Below are positions 1-5,650 of a stretch of 6,567 nucleotides of DNA, piece by piece; position 1 is the first letter of the stretch; each line of letters starts with the position of its first letter. The translations under genes and the position numbers were made by a program. The notes below the pieces were generated by a model that was given only the letters and a program-made list of their open reading frames with translations, made no database searches and was not told the origin of the DNA. Source of the stretch: Coleofasciculus sp. S288 (lineage in GTDB: Bacteria; Cyanobacteriota; Cyanobacteriia; Cyanobacteriales; Coleofasciculaceae); assembly GCA_020216575.1 (NCBI GenBank), contig JAIUYC010000227.1, positions 1-6,567 on the forward strand, read 5' to 3'.

Positions 1-230
1 GTAACGGCTCCCATCAAAGATGGCTGCTGAGCTGGACACTGAGCCTGCCGAAGTGAGTCGAAGCATGGTAGGCTTCGGCGCGAGGCTTCGATGGTGAGCG
101 CTCAGCGTTCGACTGAGCGCTCAGGCCGAAGTCCGAACCGTGCTCAGTCGAACGCTCAGTTGCCGCGCTCACGCCGAAGTCCGAACGGTCACTGTTCACT
201 GGTCACTGATTTAAAAGGGTTTCAGGCGTT
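1..230. repeat. non-coding stretch of short dispersed repeats
   Basis: No convincing gene is seen here. The stretch is built of short repeated words. GCCGAAGTCCGAAC occurs at 125-138 and again at 173-186. GAGCGCTCAG occurs at 96-105 and 115-124, the second copy lying in the perfect 12-bp palindrome CTGAGCGCTCAG (113-124). GGTCACTG occurs at 187-194 and 201-208. Many variants of CTCAG and TTCGA are spread between them. Short open frames on both strands have repeat-derived, low-complexity composition (Ser, Arg, Glu) and are not believable proteins. This is typical of cyanobacterial intergenic repeat clusters. Confidence 0.6.
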
Positions 231-389
231 TAGGACTTACGCACTCAATTGTCATGCTGAACGAAAGAGAAGCATCTCAGATATCTAGGAGAGCCTTCTC
301 TTTCCTTACGGAACGCCTACGGCTAACGAGACGCTACGCGAATACTATCGCTCAGGATGACCTAATTGGGTTGTGGTGCGTAAGTCCTA
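231..389. mobile_element. MITE-like element with 14-bp terminal inverted repeats
   Basis: The ends TAGGACTTACGCAC (231-244) and GTGCGTAAGTCCTA (376-389) are perfect inverted repeats. Subterminal arms continue the symmetry imperfectly: AATTGTCATGCTGAACG at 247-263 against CGCTCAGGATGACCTAATT at 349-367. The interior holds a GC-rich cyanobacterial repeat (about 305-342). The element is about 159 bp with no coding capacity, so any movement would need a transposase in trans. The outermost TA at each end could be the target duplication typical of IS630/Tc1-type elements, but this is inference. It ends about 15 bp before the Fur-type operator. Confidence 0.65.
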
Positions 390-403
390 GTCCCCCTAAT
401 TAA

Positions 404-426
404 TTGATAATTATTTTCAATAAAAT
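404..426 (+). promoter_or_regulatory. Fur-type operator and candidate -10 of the isi promoter
   Basis: Bases 405-419 read TGATAATTATTTTCA, which matches the 7-1-7 Fur-family operator TGATAAT-n-ATTATCA at 13 of 14 informative positions. The wider 404-420 is an imperfect palindrome. TAAAAT at 421-426 could serve as -10, placing a start near 433 and a leader of about 210 nt. A long leader is known for isiA in model cyanobacteria, where Fur represses the isi genes under iron sufficiency. A good -35 hexamer at proper spacing is not evident. Confidence 0.7.
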
Positions 427-432
427 TCTAGC

Positions 433-644
433 TTGATTGAAAGCTAAATGAGAATCCTTTCATTAAGAAGCCACCTCAACAGCGAAAGCTGATTCCTTAG
501 CCTCTGAAAATCGATAGTCAGAGAATGTTTGAGAGATTTTGTAATAAAACTTAATAATTTTTTATTGATAATTTCTCTAGATCAGCTCTATCTTGTTGAA
601 TATATTTCTCAACAATTTCTACACCTTGATGAATTAACAGACCT
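433..644 (+). other. long untranslated leader of the isi transcript, with AT-rich hairpin
   Basis: There is no open frame of note between the operator and the first ATG. An imperfect stem can form between 532-549 and 560-578: AGAGA pairs with TCTCT and AATAAAA pairs with TTTTATT, around a central mismatch zone and a 10-nt loop. The region is AT-rich. No clear Shine-Dalgarno precedes the ATG at 645, which is common in cyanobacteria. The transcription start is inferred, not seen. Confidence 0.4.
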
Positions 645-986
645 ATGCAAACGTATGACAATCCAGATGTGAAGTATGACTGGTGGGCAGGAAATGCCCG
701 GTTTGCCAATCTCTCTGGCTTATTTATTGCCGCCCATGTTGCTCAAGCTGCCTTAATCGCCTTCTGGGCAGGTGCATTTACCCTAGAACTACACCGCCTT
801 ATAAATTGTCCTTTTTGTTCTGGAACGTTATTGCGACACATTGGTCGAACTGGACTCTATTGGTACTGCTTACATTGTCATCAAGCCATGCCACTTTTGC
901 CCGACGATTCTTCCTCAAAACACAGTTGTCAGTTTCGATTCGTTATCCCACCCAAGCCAGAACCGTTTTGGCAGAAGGTGGCGTGA
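645..986 (+). CDS. truncated IsiA (CP43') N-terminus fused in frame to a zinc-ribbon segment
   Basis: The protein is 113 aa. Residues 1 to about 47 match the start of IsiA, the iron-stress chlorophyll-binding CP43' protein, in motifs such as [10 protein letters not shown] (11-20) and [20 protein letters not shown] (26-45). This forms one membrane helix including the His31 region. IsiA normally has about 340 residues and six helices, so all later helices are missing. From about residue 50 the sequence changes to a zinc ribbon, CPFC (55-58) and CLHC (75-78), with an [12 protein letters not shown] core resembling small cyanobacterial zinc-ribbon proteins. The joint falls near base 785-800 and keeps the frame open. 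The frame lies behind the Fur-type operator and ahead of isiB, the normal place of isiA. It cannot act as an antenna. It may be a decayed isiA or an expressed chimera; the sequence does not decide. Confidence 0.75.
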   Translation: MQTYDNPDVKYDWWAGNARFANLSGLFIAAHVAQAALIAFWAGAFTLELHRLINCPFCSGTLLRHIGRTGLYWYCLHCHQAMPLLPDDSSSKHSCQFRFVIPPKPEPFWQKVA

Positions 987-1004
987 GAGGCGATCGGCCT
1001 GTAG

Positions 1005-1313
1005 TTATATTCGGAGAAATCCAATGCGGCTTACTGTCAAACCAGAAAATCCTCTAGAAGCGATCGCTCTTCAGACTCGAAAAGAACTTCACCCCTTTCT
1101 GTCGTTTTTAACGACCTATTCCATCCTGGCGATCGCGGCAAACTCTCCTCACCGATCAGTCTATTTTCTTTGATTTACTACGTCACTTGCGGCGGACGTA
1201 TCTGGCCTAAGCCTACGCTCCTCGAATGGCTGACTCAGGCTGGATTTACTAACCTTCGTACATCTAGGCAACGGTTAGCACTCCTTGTATCCGCTTTAAA
1301 AACTGAAACTTAG
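1005..1313 (+). pseudogene. remnant of a methyltransferase-like C-terminus
   Basis: The frame ending at TAG 1311-1313 has a natural-looking C-terminal part from about 1104. It contains VVFNDLFHPGD, then SLIYYVTCGGRIW, then LLEWLTQAGFTNLR and a short strand-like tail. The pattern GGR followed by LLEWLTQAGF resembles the last helix and strand of class I SAM-dependent methyltransferases, where a GG-x-x-(Y/W) turn precedes an EAGF helix. The frame opens after a TAG at 1002-1004 and has no good start codon. Its first ~33 codons (Ser/Arg-rich) look non-coding, and the SAM-binding half is absent. It is best read as a gene fragment carried into the isiA-isiB gap. Family assignment is by motif only. 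Confidence 0.45.
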
Positions 1314-1532
1314 TTCCTATTTACTAAGTAGTGGACGAAATTAAACCGAAAGATGGCAATTAGTTCGTAGTGAGCGCTTTAGCGCTCATGTCAGGGTTTC
1401 AATCGCTCTCATCGCTTACTACAAACGTCAGTTTATTCATTTCCAAGTACTTACAGCCTTTTTTACGCTGTTTGAAATGGAAGCTGTTCGATGACTTCAT
1501 CAATCCAAATCTCTACAAAATCAGGAAAAAGC
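1314..1532 (+). other. isiB upstream region with palindromic repeat
   Basis: This 219-bp gap has no convincing gene. It contains an 18-base hairpin sequence, TGAGCGCT (1371-1378), two T, then AGCGCTCA (1381-1388). Around it GTAGTGAGCG (1367-1376) has a near-perfect inverted partner CGCTTACTAC (1413-1422). The GAGCGCTTTAGCGCTC type palindrome is a familiar cyanobacterial intergenic repeat. No Fur-type operator is seen here, so isiB would rely on the promoter before 645 or on an unrecognised one. AGGA at 1523-1526 is the ribosome binding site of isiB. Confidence 0.5.
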
Positions 1533-2045
1533 ATGGCAAAGATTGGTCTGTTCTACGGAACGCAGACGGGAAATACTCAAACCGCAGCAGAACTTATTCA
1601 ACAGGAATTTGGCGGTGACAGTGTTGTTGACTTGCATGATATTGCCGATGCAGAATCGAGTGATTTTGAAGAGTATGACTTCATTATCATTGGTTGTTCG
1701 ACTTGGAATATTGGCGAGTTACAAAGTGATTGGGAAGGTTTTTACGACGAGCTAGACAACATTGACTTTAGTCCTAAAAAAATTGCCTATTTTGGGACAG
1801 GAGATCAAATTAGCTATGCTGACAATTTCCAGGATGCAATAGGCATTTTGGAAGAAAAAATTTCATCCCTCGGTGGCACTACTGTAGGTTATTGGTCTAT
1901 AGATGGCTATGAATTTAATGAATCGAAAGCAGTTCGTAACGGGAAGTTTGTCGGGTTAGCGATTGATGAAGACAATCAAGCTGAACTGAGTAATAGCCGA
2001 ATTAAATCCTGGGTTGCACAACTAAAACAGGAGTTTGGATTGTAG
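1533..2045 (+). CDS. isiB: flavodoxin, long-chain, iron-stress inducible
   Basis: The 170-aa protein is a soluble FMN electron carrier that replaces ferredoxin in photosynthetic electron transfer when iron is scarce. The FMN-phosphate loop TQTGNT is at residues 10-15. The aromatic pair that stacks on the isoalloxazine ring is Trp58 (in CSTWNIGELQSDW) and Tyr95 (in GTGDQISYADNF). The extra loop of long-chain flavodoxins is present around 120-145, and the length is that of the family. The start is ATG 1533, preceded by AGGA at a 6-nt gap; an in-frame ATG at 1491 would add 14 residues absent from flavodoxins. It lies third in what was an isiA-isiB-isiC order, but is separated from the isiA remnant by about 550 bp of foreign-looking sequence. 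Expected regulation is by Fur at 405-419. Confidence 0.95.
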   Translation: MAKIGLFYGTQTGNTQTAAELIQQEFGGDSVVDLHDIADAESSDFEEYDFIIIGCSTWNIGELQSDWEGFYDELDNIDFSPKKIAYFGTGDQISYADNFQDAIGILEEKISSLGGTTVGYWSIDGYEFNESKAVRNGKFVGLAIDEDNQAELSNSRIKSWVAQLKQEFGL

Positions 2046-2061
2046 TTTTTACTGTTCGGGA

Positions 2062-2090
2062 GGAGGGGAGTGAGAGTTACTCCTCTTTCA
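2062..2090 (+). terminator. hairpin after isiB, possible attenuator
   Basis: AGGGGAGT at 2064-2071 pairs with ACTCCTCT at 2079-2086, with one G-T pair, around a 7-nt loop. The stem starts 19 nt after the isiB stop. Only a short T run (2086-2088) follows, so it is at best a weak terminator. It could also protect the 3' end of an isiB message while letting some transcripts reach isiC. Confidence 0.35.
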
Positions 2091-2145
2091 ATTAACCTAG
2101 GAATTGAGATTTTTTCTAGATTTTTGACTGAAGAAGGAAGCGTTA

Positions 2146-2880
2146 ATGTCTAAATTTCCAGATGCACTTTGGCTCAATGTCAGTCCTGCTTTACAACGAT
2201 TCGATCGCCCCTTGCTCAATACCTTAGCCGAGCAACTCTCAATAGGCGAATGGCAGTATTGCCAAACAGCAGATGAGCCAACCTCCCTAGATACGGCACT
2301 GAGGTTGTTACATGACTATCTTAAGACTTGCGATCGCCCTCTGCATCTTGTCGGACACAGCACAGGGGGATTGTTAGGACTATTGTATGCCCGTCGCTAT
2401 CCTGAGCGTGTGCGATCGCTCACTCTTTTGTCTGTGGGTGTTCATCCGGCAGTAGATTGGCAAGCGCACTACTACGTTCAACGACAAATGCTACTTGTCT
2501 CTCGCGAAATTGTTTTAACGCAGACGGTTTACAACCTGTTTGGCTGTCAATGTCCTGGAATGACACAAAAACTAATGCAAACTCTAAAGCAGGATTTAAT
2601 CAGTTCGTTATCCCCTCATTCTTTATATCAGCGAGTGAGTATTTCACCAGGGGATGTATCGATGCCAATGCTGGTTTGTGGTAGCCAGGATGATGTCGTG
2701 ATTGACTTAAATTTACTGCTGGGATGGCAACCTTGGTTAAAACCGAGCGATCGCCTCTGGCAATGTCCTAATGGACGTTACTTTTTCCATTACTTTTATC
2801 CCCAGCAAGTGAGTGAACAATTGGTAGATTTTTGGAATTCGCTGAGTTTAAACTCTCAGTTATCTTTTACCAGAACTTAA
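2146..2880 (+). CDS. isiC: alpha/beta hydrolase, IsiC-like
   Basis: The 244-aa protein has the alpha/beta hydrolase layout. The nucleophile elbow is GHSTGG with Ser72. The acid is probably Asp182 or Asp183 in VCGSQDDVVID, and the His is His215 in GRYFFHYFYPQQV, so a full Ser-Asp-His triad can be drawn. No signal peptide or membrane helix is seen, so it should be cytoplasmic. The substrate is unknown. The start ATG 2146 has AAGGAAG at 2134-2140. In cyanobacteria an isiC gene follows isiB in the iron-stress operon, and position plus fold support that name here; I cannot verify the orthology by alignment. It lies 100 bp after isiB and 45 bp before the next gene, consistent with cotranscription. 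Confidence 0.8.
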   Translation: MSKFPDALWLNVSPALQRFDRPLLNTLAEQLSIGEWQYCQTADEPTSLDTALRLLHDYLKTCDRPLHLVGHSTGGLLGLLYARRYPERVRSLTLLSVGVHPAVDWQAHYYVQRQMLLVSREIVLTQTVYNLFGCQCPGMTQKLMQTLKQDLISSLSPHSLYQRVSISPGDVSMPMLVCGSQDDVVIDLNLLLGWQPWLKPSDRLWQCPNGRYFFHYFYPQQVSEQLVDFWNSLSLNSQLSFTRT

Positions 2881-2925
2881 ACTCCATTGCGCCTCAACAT
2901 TTTCCGGCAAGGTAATGTCATTTAT

Positions 2926-3264
2926 GTGTCCACAACTCACTTGCTCATGATTCTCTGTCCAATTCTCATCTGTAGCTTATTTGTCATCTTCTGCTTGTCC
3001 ATCTGTGTTGCTGTTCAAGATGGCATAACTCGACTGAGACGATTACATCAAGTTCCCTGTAGCCGCTGTGCCTTTTTTACTGGAGACTACCGCCTCAAAT
3101 GCACAGTACATCCTTGTAAAGCTTTATCTGAAGAGGCAATTGGTTGTTTAGATTACGAACCCATTCATTCATCGCCTCGATCTACCTGTGTATGCTCACA
3201 ACGCTTTTGTAGTAAAAATTCCGTACATCGCACCTCAAAATATTTTACTGTCAACCATCAATAA
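2926..3264 (+). CDS. small membrane-anchored Cys-rich protein, function unknown
   Basis: This 112-aa protein, counted from GTG 2926, has one N-terminal membrane helix (about residues 6-30, LLMILCPILICSLFV and onward). A soluble tail follows with a dense cysteine motif: VPCSRCAFFTGDYRLKC, then VHPCKAL, SEEAIGC and DYEP. The RLHQVPCSRC to DYEP core has the look of a conserved cyanobacterial hypothetical family. The Cys-x2-Cys and later Cys residues could bind a metal or a cluster, but no function is known to me. The start is uncertain: GTG 2926, ATG 2947 (105 aa) and TTG 2887 (125 aa) are in frame and none has a good Shine-Dalgarno. Its stop is only 4 nt before the next start, so it is coupled to the Crp-type regulator. 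Confidence 0.7.
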   Translation: MSTTHLLMILCPILICSLFVIFCLSICVAVQDGITRLRRLHQVPCSRCAFFTGDYRLKCTVHPCKALSEEAIGCLDYEPIHSSPRSTCVCSQRFCSKNSVHRTSKYFTVNHQ

Positions 3265-3268
3265 ACCT

Positions 3269-3847
3269 ATGTCTTTATCCACCTCAATACCTTCCAGTTT
3301 TCCAACTCGTTTACGTGTTGTGTATCCTCAACAAGCATTTAATTGCAAAGACGTGATACCTCTACGCCCAGGCTGTATCTGGAAGATTGAACAAGGTGTC
3401 GTGCGATCGCTAACCTGGGATGAAGAGGGTACGCCGATAACTTTGGGTTTTTGGGGTCAAGAAGATGTGGTAGGGCAACCCTTGTCTCGGCTCGAACTCT
3501 ACCAAGTGGTGTGTTTAACTCCAGTAAAAGCCAGTCAAGTCCCTCTAGAGAGTTACTTCTTACAGCAAGCGTTATTGGTTCATGCTTGGAAAAGCGAAGA
3601 ACTGTTGAGTATTCTCCATCAGCATTCTGTTTATGAGCGCCTGTGGCGCTTATTGAAATGGCTATCCCGCCATTTTGGGCAGATGGTTGCTCAGGGTACA
3701 TTACTCAACTTGCGTCTAACTCATCAAGATATTGCAGAAACGATTGGCACTAGTCGAGTAACGGTAACTCGCCTCATCAATCAGTTGGAACGGGAAGGGA
3801 AAATTCTGCGATCGCATCGACATCTAATCCTCAAAAAAAATCCTTAG
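3269..3847 (+). CDS. Crp/Fnr-family transcriptional regulator
   Basis: The 192-aa protein has a C-terminal Crp-type winged helix. The helix-turn-helix is LTHQDIAETIGTSRVTVTRL (150-169), followed by INQLEREGKI. Before it is a dimerisation helix around 103-137. The N-terminal half (about 20-95) looks like a shortened sensor barrel (PGCIWKIEQGVVRSL, TLGFWGQEDVVGQPL). I see no cyclic-nucleotide phosphate-binding motif and no N-terminal Fe-S cysteine cluster, so the ligand is unknown. ATG 3269 is preferred over upstream ATG 3188, which would overlap the previous gene. The gap to the previous stop (3262-3264) is 4 nt, implying translational coupling. Its place at the end of an iron-stress operon suggests it responds to or acts in metal or redox stress; this is inference. 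Confidence 0.88.
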   Translation: MSLSTSIPSSFPTRLRVVYPQQAFNCKDVIPLRPGCIWKIEQGVVRSLTWDEEGTPITLGFWGQEDVVGQPLSRLELYQVVCLTPVKASQVPLESYFLQQALLVHAWKSEELLSILHQHSVYERLWRLLKWLSRHFGQMVAQGTLLNLRLTHQDIAETIGTSRVTVTRLINQLEREGKILRSHRHLILKKNP

Positions 3848-3865
3848 AAATCTCTCTCAAGCCTG

Positions 3866-3885
3866 TTGAGTTACCTCAAATTTTT
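3866..3885 (+). terminator. candidate terminator after the Crp-type gene
   Basis: TTGAG (3866-3870) pairs with CTCAA (3875-3879) around a 4-nt loop, followed by A and five T. The stem is short. A second candidate lies just before the converging gene: CTTGG (3943-3947) with CCAAG (3956-3960), followed by four T (3961-3964). One or both probably end the plus-strand unit. Confidence 0.4.
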
Positions 3886-3964
3886 GCCTTTTCCTTGGCA
3901 ATGTCGAAAATTTATAGAACCTACAAGCTCATTATCCAGACTCTTGGTACTCTTGCCAAGTTTT

Positions 3965-4690
3965 CTACCCAAATCCTTGTCCGATTCCGTAACGGATTGT
4001 CCGAAACTCTACACGATTTGTATCTGGATCATAAAGAGTATAAGTGGCTTTTCCTGGCTCTCGTCCCACATTGCCCACCCCAATGACTCGACGGGGAGAC
4101 GCTGTCGCTGTCTGAACTGGATGTTCACCGTCAAGAGTGGTTACCGTCGAGAACACGGAACCCCCTTGCAGTTCGTACTCAAACGCTAAACCCGATCGCC
4201 CGCAAAATAGGTTATTTGCCCCCATACGCATCAAGCGATCGCACATCTGCCAGGGGGGTGTTTGGGGAGTCAGTTCATCATCCACACTCAAACTACTACC
4301 ATGAATCAGCAGGCAATCAAGTTCAAAAAAGCCAAAATCTAAAGAACGAATCCATTCAACGGTTTTACGGGAAACACAATCCCAAAGCGATTTGACAGCA
4401 CCCGCACCATATTTCTCGATCAGTTGAGTCGGTTCGCCTGTAGTCCCCAATCCATAAAGAATCAGGCATTGTTCCTCCCACCAACCTGTACAGACTTGGG
4501 GAGAAAGTTCGTTTGGCTTAGGAGAACGAATCCGCTGCACTACCCGTTCGCTCTCAGGTCTAGAACCAATGAAATCTCCCAAGATATAGATATCCTCTAC
4601 CCATTTTTTCTGGTGTTTGATATCAGCGACTACCGCCTCATAAGCCGCAATATTTCCTTCAATTCCACTTAATATTGCCCAGTTTCTCAT
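3965..4690 (-). CDS. degenerate calcineurin-like phosphoesterase paralogue
   Basis: The 241-aa protein follows the YfcE-type metallophosphoesterase fold but has lost most metal ligands. Motif I, normally SDIHGN, is SGIEGN (8-13). Motif II keeps Asp39 in LGDFIG. Motif III, normally a GNxD type, is GWWEE (69-73). Motif IV keeps HGSS (130-133). Motif V, normally GHTH, is CGRSGL (163-168), so both His are gone. The C-terminal VIGVGNVGREPGKATYTLYD (202-221) lines up with NVGSVGEPRHGRPNATYVIYD of the upstream neighbour. It is therefore a paralogue of that gene that is unlikely to hydrolyse phosphate esters by the usual two-metal mechanism; a binding or partner role is possible. The frame is intact, so it is not simply decayed. 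It ends at the converging unit, 150 bp downstream of its paralogue. No clear Shine-Dalgarno. Confidence 0.8.
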   Translation of the reverse strand: MRNWAILSGIEGNIAAYEAVVADIKHQKKWVEDIYILGDFIGSRPESERVVQRIRSPKPNELSPQVCTGWWEEQCLILYGLGTTGEPTQLIEKYGAGAVKSLWDCVSRKTVEWIRSLDFGFFELDCLLIHGSSLSVDDELTPQTPPWQMCDRLMRMGANNLFCGRSGLAFEYELQGGSVFSTVTTLDGEHPVQTATASPRRVIGVGNVGREPGKATYTLYDPDTNRVEFRTIRYGIGQGFG

Positions 4691-4718
4691 TGTTTATCAG
4701 TCATGATTGGGGACAAAC

Positions 4719-4799
4719 TATTTGGTAAAAAGCCTCTAGCTTTACTCATCAATCTAGGTAGGCAAAATGCTTAGCCTATTCTAGATTTTTTACCAAATA
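4719..4799. repeat. 81-bp nested inverted repeat with terminator-like core
   Basis: Outer arms TATTTGGTAAAAA (4719-4731) and TTTTTACCAAATA (4787-4799) are perfect 13-bp inverted repeats. Inside, AATCTAGGTAGGC (4751-4763) pairs with GCCTATTCTAGATT (4774-4787), giving 13 pairs with one wobble and one bulged base around a 10-nt loop. Read on the plus strand, the inner hairpin runs into six T (4786-4791), a rho-independent terminator pattern, although no plus-strand gene lies just upstream. It sits between the two minus-strand phosphoesterase genes. It may be a small mobile repeat or a processing/termination site. Confidence 0.6.
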
Positions 4800-4840
4800 T
4801 TGATTAGAAAAGTAACCCGTTAACCCATGAAAATTAAGAG

Positions 4841-5650
4841 TTATCGCGCACAAATATGAGTCGGGTCATCCGCTTTTTCGGCATACTCTAACCCTCGTGC
4901 CAACCGCCACGCAAAGATAGGAGGCAAGCCTTTAGCAATAATGGCAGCACAGGTTTTTTGGTAGTCGTACTCAACCTCTCTGAGCGTTACCTGTTCGGTG
5001 TCAGTGTCGTAAATAACATAGGTGGCATTAGGACGCCCGTGACGTGGTTCTCCTACAGAACCCACATTAACAATGCGTTTGAGTGGAGCATGAAAGATTT
5101 GCTGTTGTTGCTGTCCTTCGGCGCTAATTTTAACTTGCAGTTGTCCTGCTTCTAGAGTACGAACATAAGGTACATGGGTATGTCCACAAAAGAGGATATC
5201 TGCATCTACTGACAACACCCGTTCTGAGGCTAAGAAGGCATCTAATGTTGGCAACAAATACTCATGATTGCTATGAGGGCTACCATGAACAAAACAGAGG
5301 TTCGCTTCTTTTAAACTATGAGGCAATTGAGCTAAAAATTCTCGTGTTTCGGGGTAAATCTCCTCATTAGTCCATTCATGGGCAAGATGTCCTCGTTTTT
5401 CCGCTAATACTGAAGGATAGGAGCATTCGCAAGCGTTGAGTCCTTCTACGACATCTTCATCCCAACATCCTTGGCAGGTGGGAATATCCAACGAGCGAAT
5501 TTGTTCGACAACGGCATTAGGATAGGGTCCGTAACCCACTAAGTCACCCACACAACAAATTTTGTCAGCTTTTTGGCGATCGATATCCAATAAAACAGCA
5601 TCTAAAGCTTCGTAATTACCGTGAATGCAGGAGATAACAGCAATTTTCAT
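4841..5650 (-). CDS. calcineurin-like phosphoesterase (YfcE/MJ0936 type) with Cys at metal-ligand positions
   Basis: The 269-aa protein is a metallophosphoesterase by motif order: SCIHGN (7-12), GDLVGYG (35-41), GCWDED (61-66), VHGSPHS (121-127) and CGHTHVPY (155-162). The fold normally binds two metals and cleaves phosphate esters. Two ligand positions differ from the usual SDIHGN and GNxD: Asp to Cys8 and Asn to Cys62. His10, Asp36, His122, His157 and His159 are kept. More Cys lie at 32, 33, 59, 74 and 76. The start is ATG 5650, which matches the family N-terminus MKIAVIS; its ATGA overlaps the stop of the upstream P-loop gene by 4 nt. A longer form from 5728 would add 26 unrelated residues inside that gene. 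The substrate is unknown. Coupling to a metal-GTPase suggests a metal-related job, by inference. Confidence 0.88.
   Translation of the reverse strand: MKIAVISCIHGNYEALDAVLLDIDRQKADKICCVGDLVGYGPYPNAVVEQIRSLDIPTCQGCWDEDVVEGLNACECSYPSVLAEKRGHLAHEWTNEEIYPETREFLAQLPHSLKEANLCFVHGSPHSNHEYLLPTLDAFLASERVLSVDADILFCGHTHVPYVRTLEAGQLQVKISAEGQQQQQIFHAPLKRIVNVGSVGEPRHGRPNATYVIYDTDTEQVTLREVEYDYQKTCAAIIAKGLPPIFAWRLARGLEYAEKADDPTHICAR

Noticed and set aside
14..199. 61-residue minus-strand open frame in the repeat zone
   Set aside because: Its peptide is itself repetitive (translated repeats) and lacks any start signal.
96..208. Possible CRISPR array or iteron cluster
   Set aside because: Repeat units are short (8-14 bp), irregularly spaced and mixed in type; there are no regular spacers, no cas genes, and no replication gene.
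683..1173. Overlapping open frames at 683-1057 and 841-1173 on the plus strand
   Set aside because: They overlap the IsiA/zinc-ribbon frame, have no recognisable motifs, no ribosome binding site, and compositions typical of shifted frames.
1314..1532. A separate Fur-type operator directly before isiB
   Set aside because: No sequence close to TGATAAT-n-ATTATCA is present; only GC-rich palindromes were found.
1370..1618. 82-residue open frame running into isiB
   Set aside because: It starts inside a palindromic repeat and overlaps the flavodoxin gene in another frame; no family features.
3339..3701. 120-residue minus-strand open frame opposite the Crp-type gene
   Set aside because: It is antisense to a well-supported regulator and shows no motifs.
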